DNA of 9,330 bases from Nitrososphaerales archaeon TH5895 (GTDB lineage: Archaea; Thermoproteota; Nitrososphaeria; Nitrososphaerales; Nitrososphaeraceae), in assembly GCA_014523695.1 (NCBI GenBank), contig JAATVS010000334.1, positions 1 to 9,330 on the forward strand, written 5' to 3'. Position numbers and translations under genes: made by a program. The notes under the pieces are model-generated. The model was not told the DNA's origin. It saw nothing but the letters and a program-made list of their open reading frames with translations, and searched no databases. Numbering within the stretch: position 1 is the stretch's first letter; every line of letters starts with the position of its first letter. Positions 1 to 6,543 of the stretch are shown here, one piece after another.

Positions 1-91
1 AGGTTCTATTCACACACTTATAATTAAGTAAGTTGGTTAGAATTTGATGCCTCACTATACACTCCAGATTATAGGATCGTAATTGTGACAG

Positions 92-634
92 CTACTCAAA
101 AAGGACGTAGCGCTGTAACCAAAGCTCTCCCTCTTTGGAATAAACTTGCATGAGACGATTTTTGTTTGATTTAATCCATCCTATGAATCGCCATGATAAT
201 AGCGCTGTCAGAGCCGAGGCTGTCAAGAAGCTGCCCATGATTATAGCTCTTATGAGATTCGTGTGATAGCTAATGGTAAGTGAAACTTCCAATAAGACCA
301 CGACTAGTAATATGATAATTCCAAGCTGAACTATTACTATCGCTTTGTTCATGATGCCCATATGCATGTGATTATAAGAAAGGAAAGACTTGCCTAATCT
401 ATTACGAACAAAGTTCAAAATAGTTAGTTGGGAAAAAATACATAGTATCCCCAGCACGACAAAGATTGTGATCTCATGACCTAAATCACGCACACCCACA
501 AAACCAGATACTCTGATAATTCCAGTCTCGACCAATACGCCAATTATTGTTGCCGATACAACTACAAAGATTACCCGATACGAAGACAACAGCCCTTTGT
601 GGATGTGTGTAGGACTGCCCTCTACATTAGTCAT
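92..634 (-). CDS. four-helix membrane protein, probable truncated member of a thaumarchaeal membrane family
   Basis: 180 residues, start ATG at 634. Four hydrophobic stretches are visible at about residues 19-40, 53-76, 95-119 and 127-152, so this is an integral membrane protein with a short polar N-terminus. No catalytic motif is seen. The end of the fourth helix plus the following WRFIGWIKSNKN (148-159) resembles, from memory, a conserved segment in the middle of larger multi-pass proteins that occur in many copies in Nitrososphaerales. In those the chain continues into further helices, whereas here it ends about 20 residues later with a polar tail. I therefore infer a C-terminal truncation or a short paralogue. 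The frame after the stop stays open to the window edge but is not hydrophobic, so it is not the missing half. The coding frame is clear; function is unknown. Confidence 0.75.
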   Translation of the reverse strand: MTNVEGSPTHIHKGLLSSYRVIFVVVSATIIGVLVETGIIRVSGFVGVRDLGHEITIFVVLGILCIFSQLTILNFVRNRLGKSFLSYNHMHMGIMNKAIVIVQLGIIILLVVVLLEVSLTISYHTNLIRAIIMGSFLTASALTALLSWRFIGWIKSNKNRLMQVYSKEGELWLQRYVLFE

Positions 635-961
635 CGTGAAAAATTCATGAGGATATAGTTAAGTTTAACCTATTGAACTTTGCGTTCGGTATCAATCTAT
701 TATAGTCATTGCTTTGCAGTCTTATTCCTCTCCTTTTAGAAAGGCGGGATAGCCGTTTATGGTGGGTTCTGGTGTTGTTCGCGGATTTAGCATCAGCCTA
801 CATTTGAGCATAGGCATTGTTTAGCTTTTTACACCTAACTACTTATTACCTAGCAGTTGTTATTTACGAGCCTCTAAGTTAGGATCGTGCCTTCAGCACT
901 GGCTTGGGTAGAAAAGTGACTATTGGCCGCATTCCTAACCTAGATTGTATATAGAGTAGTA
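635..961. other. gene-poor spacer with a 31-codon open frame
   Basis: No convincing gene or RNA. The only item of note is a minus-strand ATG frame at 722-817 (31 codons), which starts MPMLKC and ends FLKGEE. It has no recognisable domain and no clear promoter, so it may be chance. No tRNA fold or CRISPR-like repeat was seen. Confidence 0.4.
652..671 (-). promoter_or_regulatory. TATA-like promoter for the 180-aa membrane protein
   Basis: The minus strand carries GGTTAAACTTAACTATAT here, an AT-rich TATA-like stretch about 20-35 bp before the ATG at 634. Such spacing would give a leaderless or very short-leader transcript, which is usual in these archaea. It contains a small palindrome (GTTAA, 2 nt, TTAAC, 658-669). 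Position and composition only; no BRE was established. Confidence 0.3.
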
Positions 962-1235
962 CTACGTAGTCTTTAAATGTTGTCTAAAGTTTTTTGTTAG
1001 CCAAGTAACTGTCAACATAGATTTGTTGATTGCTTCCCATTGAATAGTACTTAATTGCTCTGGGGTATTCACGTAATCTCTAGCTTCTTGCGTCAAGTCC
1101 TTGATGATAGGCGTTCCAATGCCTACAGCCTTATCAAAGCCGGGTAAAACTCCAGAAGAGAAAGTCTTCCATCCATCCCAAACCCACTATGGCAAGGATG
1201 ACCACAATTACAAGAAGGAATGTAAATAGACTCAT
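962..1235 (-). pseudogene. small membrane-anchored protein gene broken by a 4-bp duplication
   Basis: Reading from ATG at 1235 gives MSLFTFLLVIVVILAIVGLG, a single N-terminal membrane helix, and then hits a stop at 1134-1136 after 33 codons. The frame is restored if one copy of the tandem 4-mer ATCCATCC (1171-1178, plus strand) is removed. The joined product is 89 residues: helix, then GWKTFSSGVLPGFDKA, then a soluble helical part with IIKDLTQEARDYVN and a tail ending at the stop 962-964. The order N-terminal helix, GLGW, aromatic/Gly segment, TPI(I/V)K.LT.EA recalls small membrane-anchored proteins I associate with thaumarchaeal genomes; their function is unknown to me. Both halves look coding, and a TTTAAA box sits about 28 bp upstream of the ATG. 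Sequencing error is the alternative to true inactivation. Confidence 0.7.
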
Positions 1236-1259
1236 ACAATTCGTTATCTGTTAGATAGC

Positions 1260-1265
1260 TTTAAA
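1260..1265 (-). promoter_or_regulatory. TATA-like box of the broken small gene
   Basis: TTTAAA centred about 27 bp upstream of the ATG at 1235, the distance expected for an archaeal TATA box driving a leaderless mRNA. Its survival suggests the frameshift is recent or an artefact. Confidence 0.35.
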
Positions 1266-1604
1266 CTTCAGTTATCTATCACGGAGAAAAAACTTCTGTA
1301 CCATATGGACAAATATCAATCTCGGCATTATAACGTTCATTAAAATGAATGGTAACGCATGGTAACAAGAAAAACTAATAGAAAATGGCTTCCTCATCTC
1401 AAATGCATGTTGATGTATATTACGGCTAGATTCTCGTACAGATTTGGTATTTGGCAGTAAATACGGAAATGTATCCTAAACGAATGTACTACCTCACCAA
1501 TTACTAAATATGGCTCATGCACATCAGGAGCTAAATAACTTAATAAGGTAACAATATGGTATCAAAGGTATCGCTTTGCAAGAGGATTTTTGAGCTGGTT
1601 ATGT

Positions 1605-1612
1605 GTTTATGC
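1605..1612 (+). promoter_or_regulatory. TATA-like box, points to a start at 1634
   Basis: GTTTATGC centred about 26 bp before the ATG at 1634-1636. No comparable AT-rich box lies 25-30 bp before the ATG at 1707. This favours transcription starting at or near 1634 and bears on the start of the following gene. Confidence 0.35.
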
Positions 1613-1706
1613 TATTAGAAATCTGAAAAATTGATGTTAGTAGATAAGAGGGAAAAGTCCAATCTCGTTCTACAACTTCATAACCAAAATTCTCCACGAC
1701 CCTGAA

Positions 1707-2036
1707 ATGGTCAAAGCCTTGGATGATGCAATCATAGGTTCTGAATTGTATTACAGATTTCTTAAATATACATTTGTGGTTAATTTTTACCAACTAAGAG
1801 ATAACGAGAAGGCATTTCGTAGAAGCAAACAACCCGCTATCAGGAAGTATGGGATTAGAGAAGTTAGCACAGATGAAGCTAGTAATTACGTATTTCTAAG
1901 AGATCTCAATGATGATGAGTTAAAGAAACTAGCACAAAAATATGCAATGTACTATATGAAAAACCCTAAACAAGGAGACAAGATGTTCATATATAGTGTC
2001 GCAATCATGTACTATCTATCCGCGACTAACATATAA
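1707..2036 (+). CDS. hypothetical protein, small, helical; start uncertain, possibly frameshifted
   Basis: 109 residues from ATG 1707. I do not recognise the family. It has an aromatic-rich N-terminal helix (YYRFLKYTFVVNFYQL, 15-30), a basic middle (KAFRRSKQPAIRKYG, 35-49), then DLNDDELKKLAQKYAMYYM (66-84) and a C-terminal aromatic helix ending MYYLSATNI. It is probably soluble and alpha-helical. The same frame is open back to 1644, and its translation (ending ISFYNFITKILHDPE just before M1) looks coding but contains no start codon. In the adjacent frame an ATG at 1634 reads MLVDKR, with a TATA-like box 26 bp upstream. One extra base in AGAGGGAAAAG (1647-1657) would join the two into a protein of about 133 residues. 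It converges on the integrase gene with 20 bp between the stops. Confidence 0.6.
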   Translation: MVKALDDAIIGSELYYRFLKYTFVVNFYQLRDNEKAFRRSKQPAIRKYGIREVSTDEASNYVFLRDLNDDELKKLAQKYAMYYMKNPKQGDKMFIYSVAIMYYLSATNI

Positions 2037-2056
2037 AAGCTATATTAGAGTTCATA

Positions 2057-3391
2057 TTACTTGATAGAAATACTTGGTTTAAGCTGGCCTGAATCAATAA
2101 GTGATTGAATTAGTTGTTCAAACTGTTCCTGTTTCTTTATTAACACTTCTATTTGCTTGTCCTTATTTGATGTACTTTCTATTGTGTCAGTATATGCATC
2201 ATGGGTTAATACCATCCTACACTTAACACAAAATTTCTGGTCGGGTCTATTGGGTTCGTTACAATTGGGACATTGTTTCGGTCTCAATATGTCTGTTTCT
2301 TGGTTGTCTTTTGATATTATACCGTATTCCTGCAATATGGATTCAGACGACTCATTGCCGAAATAATGCACATACTTCAAGTGCATTTGCGACCGCGCCG
2401 ACCATCCTGCATGTTGTCGTAATATATGTTCCTTCAAGAACTTGCTTTTCTGCGTCAAACTGCTATGTCTTCTAATGTACAGGTTCCAAGGTTTCTTAAG
2501 CAAGTCTTCAATCTTACGCCTGTTCTCTTTAGACATCGTCGAATCTTTAAGTAGTTTGGGAAAGTATTTTTCATGATACTGCTCGTATATCCCATACAGA
2601 CCTCTAACTGTCATCTGTTTACAATAGACCTTTCGAGCTAGGCTACAAATCAAAGGCACCTCTGGGTTATGTCTCTGAGGATGTTGATCACACCATTCTT
2701 TTACGTAAGGAAGTGAATCAATTAATGGTAAGTGCCTAGTTCCGGTCTTACCATTTACTAAGACTTCGGCGTACTGTTTGTTACCTACATTTTTAAAAAC
2801 AATATCCTTTATTTTTAATGCAAGTATTTCATGTGGCCGCGCAGACAAGTCCCTTGATATGGCATGATAACATCTATCACGTATGTTAGGACACCATTTC
2901 AAAAATAGTAAGTCGTCTTCCAATGTCCATAAATCTGAAGGTTCGTATACAGAGATCTCTTTCCTTCTTAGTTGGAGGATATTATTGACAATTTCAGGTT
3001 TTGGTCTTTTCCAAGGTTCCAGCTTAGGATTGTATTTCCATCTGAAGAATCTGATTATGCATACTAGGTATAGATTATAGGTTCCAATCCATTTGTTTAA
3101 CGGATCCTCTGTCTCATCTTTACGGAGAGAATTGAGGTAAGCAATAATATCCTCTCTTGTCATTTTAGTGAATGATTTGTGATTGTGAAAGCGTGACAAA
3201 AGATCTAGAATTTTTGTAGTAAATAACCTGTAGCTCTTACTGGGATTAATCTCAGTTTGCATCGCTTCTAGATATTCGGTAATTATATCATGAGTGTTAT
3301 TGTTGTTATTGCGACCGTTATTTTGTTGTGACAACGGTATCAATTTTGGTATCTTTGTTTTAGATTTGGGTTTAGACCTTAGAACCTGCAC
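2057..3391 (-). CDS. tyrosine-type site-specific integrase with C-terminal zinc ribbon
   Basis: 444 residues, GTG start at 3391. It is a DNA strand-exchange enzyme that forms a 3'-phosphotyrosyl intermediate. A basic Asn-rich N-terminus (1-34) is followed by a SAM-like core-binding domain (about 35-125) and the catalytic domain (about 155-355). Visible active-site residues are Arg185 (SARPHEIL), Lys215 on the beta hairpin (VNGKTGTRHLPL), Arg308 (YIRRHSSLT), Trp330 (HAGW, in the His/Trp position) and nucleophile Tyr340 (KYVHYFGN). The first residue of the HxxR box is Tyr305 instead of His. A zinc ribbon follows with C374-x2-C377 and C388-x2-C391, then a coiled-coil-like tail (about 411-434). 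The RQHAGWS...YVHYFGNESSESIL block is characteristic of thaumarchaeal integrases. All catalytic positions are otherwise intact, so it is probably active. No tRNA or att repeat was found, so the element's limits are unknown. Confidence 0.92.
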   Translation of the reverse strand: MQVLRSKPKSKTKIPKLIPLSQQNNGRNNNNNTHDIITEYLEAMQTEINPSKSYRLFTTKILDLLSRFHNHKSFTKMTREDIIAYLNSLRKDETEDPLNKWIGTYNLYLVCIIRFFRWKYNPKLEPWKRPKPEIVNNILQLRRKEISVYEPSDLWTLEDDLLFLKWCPNIRDRCYHAISRDLSARPHEILALKIKDIVFKNVGNKQYAEVLVNGKTGTRHLPLIDSLPYVKEWCDQHPQRHNPEVPLICSLARKVYCKQMTVRGLYGIYEQYHEKYFPKLLKDSTMSKENRRKIEDLLKKPWNLYIRRHSSLTQKSKFLKEHILRQHAGWSARSQMHLKYVHYFGNESSESILQEYGIISKDNQETDILRPKQCPNCNEPNRPDQKFCVKCRMVLTHDAYTDTIESTSNKDKQIEVLIKKQEQFEQLIQSLIDSGQLKPSISIK

Positions 3392-3412
3392 AAGTCCTAT
3401 AAGTATACTATA

Positions 3413-3420
3413 TTAATAAA
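3413..3420 (-). promoter_or_regulatory. TATA box of the integrase gene
   Basis: TTTATTAA on the minus strand, centred 25 bp upstream of the GTG at 3391. Together with the lack of a Shine-Dalgarno sequence this supports a leaderless mRNA and the choice of the GTG start. Confidence 0.45.
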
Positions 3421-3827
3421 CTCTTACATTACTACAGACTATTTGAAACTAAAGAGAGATTCATTATTTCTTGCTGATTCTTCATCCAGATGATCATTGA
3501 CAGAAGTCAACTTTTGGTCAGATCTGAATGTTCAAGATAGTATTTGACTGTTATAGCTGCTGAGAGTGCATCGAACTAATGAAAGGCTTTTAGGATCGTT
3601 GTCTCATCAGGCTTGAAAAAGAAAGAGCGTAAAGGCGGTGAAACAAATAAGTTGGTCAAATCAGGTCGACCGCACATTCCTTCATCTACACCCTAGTAGG
3701 CAAAAGCTATTTTTCGCCGTCAAGCGAGAACTGAATGAACGATTGCATATTAGTAGTAATCAAATGATGTCATTCAAATGAGCGAATAAGAAATCAATAA
3801 CAGAATAGCAAAGCTAATACTTGATCT

Positions 3828-3845
3828 AAGAAAGAAAGGAAAAAA
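3828..3845 (-). terminator. T-rich archaeal terminator downstream of the ATP-cone gene
   Basis: On the minus strand, about 22 bp after the stop at 3867, the sequence reads TTTTTTCCTTTCTTTCTT. Archaeal RNA polymerase terminates at T-rich tracts of the non-template strand without needing a hairpin, so this is a plausible terminator. No stem-loop was seen. Confidence 0.5.
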
Positions 3846-3866
3846 TCGGTTACCTAACTCAAGACA

Positions 3867-4586
3867 TTATACCCCACCGTATTTGCTCTTATCATGAATA
3901 ATATTGGTTTTTGGGGTAGTAACGTTATGTAGAGAAGGTACCGTAGGATCGATACTTTCGTCTCGCTCTAATCTGGGGTTACTTGGACTTTGCCCCTCAT
4001 ATGATCCAGCAATATCTGATCTGTTTCGGTTTCGAAGCTCTTCGCTGATCATGCTCCTAATTTCATTTCCTGGGATGATCACTTCTTTTGTCACTTTTTT
4101 CCTTTGCGAATTTGAGTTTTTAGTTGACTTTGAACTCTTGCTCATCTCATTGTTCTTTTGCCTGCGGCCTATCTTATGTACAACTTTTTTTGTTATGTCT
4201 CTGGCCATGAGAAACGGTACTCCAGATCGACTTACTGTCTGCGTCATTCGATCCGAGTCGAATTTTTCTTGCCGACCGCTAGATCTTTTAACATATATGG
4301 ATTTTTCGCTCTTAGGGTTTGTCCTTGTCCTTGTAGTTTTCTTTGGTACTCCTAAAGTTTTATGAATTCTATCTGACTTGTTCAATTTGACATTTGATTT
4401 CCTAACCGATTTACGAGATCGTGAAGTACCCATTCCGGGTTTCTTGACCGATCTTTGATTTTTTTTGTTAGGTCTAGTAGTCGCTTTTCCCTGCACAGGC
4501 GAAATTTTTGTCCTTTTCCTTGTTTTCTTGGTTTTGTTTTGGGAGGTAATCGTACTTTTTGTTCGGCTTGCTTTTCTCCTAACCAT
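3867..4586 (-). CDS. polybasic protein with a divergent, linker-split ATP-cone domain
   Basis: 239 residues, ATG at 4586. Residues 1-95 are almost entirely Lys, Arg, Ser, Thr, Asn and Gln with several Pro: a disordered, strongly basic tail. An ATP-cone-like domain follows. IYVKRSSGRQEKFD (97-110) matches the first strands (family consensus xVxKRDGRxExFD), then come helices through VSRSGVPFLMARDITKKVVHKI (118-139), and NEIRSMISEELRNRNRSDIAGSY (174-196) matches the final helices (xxIRxxVxxELxxxxxxxAxxY). Between them lies a basic Ser/Lys/Asn linker (140-166), and the usual KRDG is KRSSG. The C-terminus (200-239) looks disordered. ATP-cones bind ATP/dATP and act as allosteric switches in ribonucleotide reductases and in the repressor NrdR. 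A basic tail in place of NrdR's zinc ribbon suggests nucleic-acid binding, but that is inference. It has its own promoter and no operon partner. Confidence 0.75.
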   Translation of the reverse strand: MVRRKASRTKSTITSQNKTKKTRKRTKISPVQGKATTRPNKKNQRSVKKPGMGTSRSRKSVRKSNVKLNKSDRIHKTLGVPKKTTRTRTNPKSEKSIYVKRSSGRQEKFDSDRMTQTVSRSGVPFLMARDITKKVVHKIGRRQKNNEMSKSSKSTKNSNSQRKKVTKEVIIPGNEIRSMISEELRNRNRSDIAGSYEGQSPSNPRLERDESIDPTVPSLHNVTTPKTNIIHDKSKYGGV

Positions 4587-4611
4587 GACTCTTTAAAGAT
4601 CTATTTTACTG

Positions 4612-4624
4612 ATTCATATACTTA
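4612..4624 (-). promoter_or_regulatory. TATA-like box of the ATP-cone gene
   Basis: AAGTATATGAAT on the minus strand, centred about 32 bp upstream of the ATG at 4586, consistent with a leader of about 6 nt. No Shine-Dalgarno sequence lies before the ATG. Confidence 0.35.
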
Positions 4625-4711
4625 TGGGCCTCGATCCGAAATATCTTAATTGATTAACAAAAAAGTTTGTCATGATCTATAAAAACAACCTGGATAAGGA
4701 ATCCCATTTAC

Positions 4712-4843
4712 TTATTCAACTTGAATTATAGTCTGAATACAGTATACGATACTTGTTTGAGAGTTAGCTTGTATTGGAACTGAGAATTCTACTGTCAATG
4801 CATCGGGGCAAGGATCGAGCTGTATACGAGTCCTCTTTTCCAC
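4712..4843 (-). CDS. candidate small protein or gene remnant, GTG start
   Basis: 43 residues if begun at GTG 4843; the frame is open ten codons further upstream but offers no ATG. The product starts VEKRTRIQLDPCPDALTVEF, continues with polar/hydrophobic alternation and ends TIIQVE, suggesting two or three short beta strands. No known family is recognised. GAGG lies close before the GTG as a possible Shine-Dalgarno sequence, within a small inverted repeat. It may be a real small gene, the tail of a decayed one, or a chance frame. Confidence 0.25.
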   Translation of the reverse strand: MEKRTRIQLDPCPDALTVEFSVPIQANSQTSIVYCIQTIIQVE

Positions 4844-4846
4844 CTT

Positions 4847-4860
4847 CCTCTTTTTAGAGG
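4847..4860 (-). promoter_or_regulatory. small inverted repeat abutting the candidate GTG frame
   Basis: CCTCT-AAAA-AGAGG on the minus strand, 5-bp arms, ending 3 nt before the GTG at 4843. If transcribed it would hide the only Shine-Dalgarno-like GAGG. It is short enough to be chance. Confidence 0.2.
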
Positions 4861-5082
4861 TATGATTAATTCCTTATGAGACTAGAGACCATCGAGCGAT
4901 AATATCTTCATATACAACTATTTATAGTAATTCATTATTCATCAAATTATTTTCATCGGCTAAATATCATAGCATTCTTAATAATAATAATTATTTTCAA
5001 TTACAACACCAGTTTTCTTTCTTATACCCACCATATAGTTCATATAAGGACAGATTAACTACTTATCAATATAATTTACTTT

Positions 5083-6519
5083 CTAAGCTGCCCTATACGC
5101 ATCGAAAATATTCTGTTCAAAGTTCTCCCACAAAAGATTCTCTTTTGCGAACTGGTAGACGCCTATTCGCTTTTCATAGATTTTTTCCATATTATCTCTA
5201 GAATCTCGAAGCTGACATATCATATCATCATAGTGTTCAAATGTAAGACAGTAATCCCTAAGGATATTTTTTATTGGAACAAGTGAAGAAGTACATAGAA
5301 CTACGAGGCCTGCATGGGCGTATTCATATGCCTTGTTAGGACTGATATATTTATGGGACCAATGTTTTCTAAAAGGTACTATTCCAATAGAACTTTTTTG
5401 CATTTCCTGGTACATCATATGTCGTGGTAGATAGCCTTTATATGCTATCCTAGGATTCGTAGGATTAGAGGAAGAAGGAGTATTATAGGATGGTTCTTCA
5501 ATTCCTATCATTATTAAAGTTCCAACATCATCATATCGATTGAATATGTCTCCAAACCCTTCCATATTGCGATGAGCTATTTTGGCATTATTCTTTGGCT
5601 CAATGCCTGCATAAACTGAAGTCAACTCCTTATGAAACTTGGGAGGTTGTATATCCTTTATTTCGTTTTTCATAGGAAAGTTAGGGGTGATGAATACTTT
5701 GCTGGTGCTTCCTAATTGTCGGAGTTCTGTTGCAATACTTTCAGAAACTGTTAGTGTAGGGGTTGATGAAACTAGTTGCTTTTCCCATTTTATACCCAAT
5801 TTCAAAAATTTGTAGTTCAATAAACTTAGTATTGTTTTTTGCATTATCCTTTTAGGTCTAACATTATTCCCACTCGATTGCTCCAAGCTTGAGTTGTATG
5901 ATTCGATTTGTCTTCTTACATATGAGGGCCAGTATTCATGATCGTCGTATACAAAAGGGATATCAATTTCTGACACCATCTTTGCAGAGAAAATATTATG
6001 AGCATGAACTATATCGGGCCTTGCCTCCCGTACAATTTTCTTGAGCTGTTTTTTAACACAGTACCAATAATATGGAAAACCACGTCGCGCTCTAGGTGTC
6101 CAATTAATTTCATACACTTTTGAAAAAATGCTATTGCTAGTATGCGATGGCAGACCTGCAAAAAATACTTGATAGTTACGATTTAATGCACTAATGGCAG
6201 TTTTTTCTATTCTCCAATCTGGCAAGGCATAATCAGATAAATGGAGAATTCTCAATGATGAATGTATATTAAAACTCCTTTTTTTAACATATCGGCAGAT
6301 TAAGGTGATAAATATCAAGTTTCGAATGAACAAAATCCATCCCTTCATCTCTCTAGTACTTTTAATGACGTGATAGGAATTCTCCCAAATCAGTGGACAT
6401 ATGCTTCTTGGAAATCCCAACCGATCTAGGTTGTAAAGCCCCTCATATCTGGTCCTAGAGAGATGTTGATGATAGCATCCCACTATATGCTCTAGATTTA
6501 AGGCACTTTGAAGCAACAT
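5083..6519 (-). CDS. GT-B fold (GT4-like) glycosyltransferase
   Basis: 478 residues, ATG at 6519. The N-terminal Rossmann domain begins near LRILHLSDYALPDWRIEKTA (89-108) and includes PDIVHAHN (168-175) and YDDHEYWPSY (191-200). TVSESIATELRQLG (257-270) and TPNFP (278-282) mark the inter-domain region. The C-terminal nucleotide-sugar-binding domain holds GYLP (362-365), SIGIVPFRKHWSHKYISPNK (377-396) and EYAHAG (399-404), where Glu399 matches the conserved donor-binding Glu of GT4 enzymes. The enzyme would move a sugar from an activated donor to an unknown acceptor such as a lipid, S-layer glycan or exopolysaccharide. The first 88 residues are unusual: 59-78 is a hydrophobic helix that could anchor it at the membrane, and an alternative start at Met58 (6346-6348) would leave that helix. 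No other glycan genes are nearby, so its acceptor cannot be guessed. Confidence 0.88.
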   Translation of the reverse strand: MLLQSALNLEHIVGCYHQHLSRTRYEGLYNLDRLGFPRSICPLIWENSYHVIKSTREMKGWILFIRNLIFITLICRYVKKRSFNIHSSLRILHLSDYALPDWRIEKTAISALNRNYQVFFAGLPSHTSNSIFSKVYEINWTPRARRGFPYYWYCVKKQLKKIVREARPDIVHAHNIFSAKMVSEIDIPFVYDDHEYWPSYVRRQIESYNSSLEQSSGNNVRPKRIMQKTILSLLNYKFLKLGIKWEKQLVSSTPTLTVSESIATELRQLGSTSKVFITPNFPMKNEIKDIQPPKFHKELTSVYAGIEPKNNAKIAHRNMEGFGDIFNRYDDVGTLIMIGIEEPSYNTPSSSNPTNPRIAYKGYLPRHMMYQEMQKSSIGIVPFRKHWSHKYISPNKAYEYAHAGLVVLCTSSLVPIKNILRDYCLTFEHYDDMICQLRDSRDNMEKIYEKRIGVYQFAKENLLWENFEQNIFDAYRAA

Positions 6520-6543
6520 ATACTTCCTCTTGTTCCTGCTTTA

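Larger units (their letters stand above)
1236..1633. other. spacer with abutting open frames, possible gene debris
   Basis: No intact gene. On the minus strand an open frame without ATG runs 1397-1561 (55 codons, containing LAPDVHEPYLVIGEVVHSF), stopping at 1394-1396. A different minus frame then opens with ATG at 1397 and runs to 1272 (41 residues, hydrophobic and basic, starting MRKPFSISFS). Two abutting frames like these could be one frameshifted gene, or chance. Also present is the octamer ATGGTAAC repeated 10 bp apart (1349-1356, 1359-1366). Confidence 0.3.
3392..3866. other. spacer between integrase and ATP-cone genes
   Basis: Apart from the integrase TATA box and the T-rich terminator candidate at 3828-3845, no clear feature is seen. 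A plus-strand open frame with a GTG at 3638 ends at 3781 (47 residues, with RQKLFFAVKRELNERL). It looks mildly protein-like but has no ATG, no promoter and no recognised domain. No tRNA or integrase attachment repeat was identified. Confidence 0.4.
4587..5082. other. spacer between ATP-cone and glycosyltransferase genes
   Basis: Contains the ATP-cone gene promoter, the candidate small frame at 4712-4843 and its hairpin. The rest (about 4875-5082) is very AT-rich, including TAATAATAATAATTATT around 4980-4996, and shows no gene or RNA I can support. Confidence 0.4.

Noticed and set aside
1..91. Minus frame open from the window edge to the stop of the membrane gene, possible readthrough or missing C-terminal half
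   Set aside because: Translation is polar, unlike the expected further membrane helices; 30 open codons can occur by chance.
1599..1793. 64-residue minus-strand open frame overlapping the small plus-strand gene
   Set aside because: Lies antisense to a more protein-like plus frame that has its own TATA-like box; read as a shadow.
3638..3781. 47-residue plus-strand frame with GTG start
   Set aside because: No ATG, no promoter, no recognised family; kept only as a note in the spacer entry.
3904..4365. 153-residue plus-strand open frame, rich in Leu, Phe and Ser, antisense to the ATP-cone gene
   Set aside because: Lys/Arg/Ser/Thr codons of the basic protein read as Phe, Leu and Ser on the opposite strand; no independent signal.
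71..4816. Recurring AGGATCG heptamer at several places (about 73, 882, 3592, 3945, 4810)
   Set aside because: No constant spacing, flanks or orientation; the count is only slightly above what composition would give.
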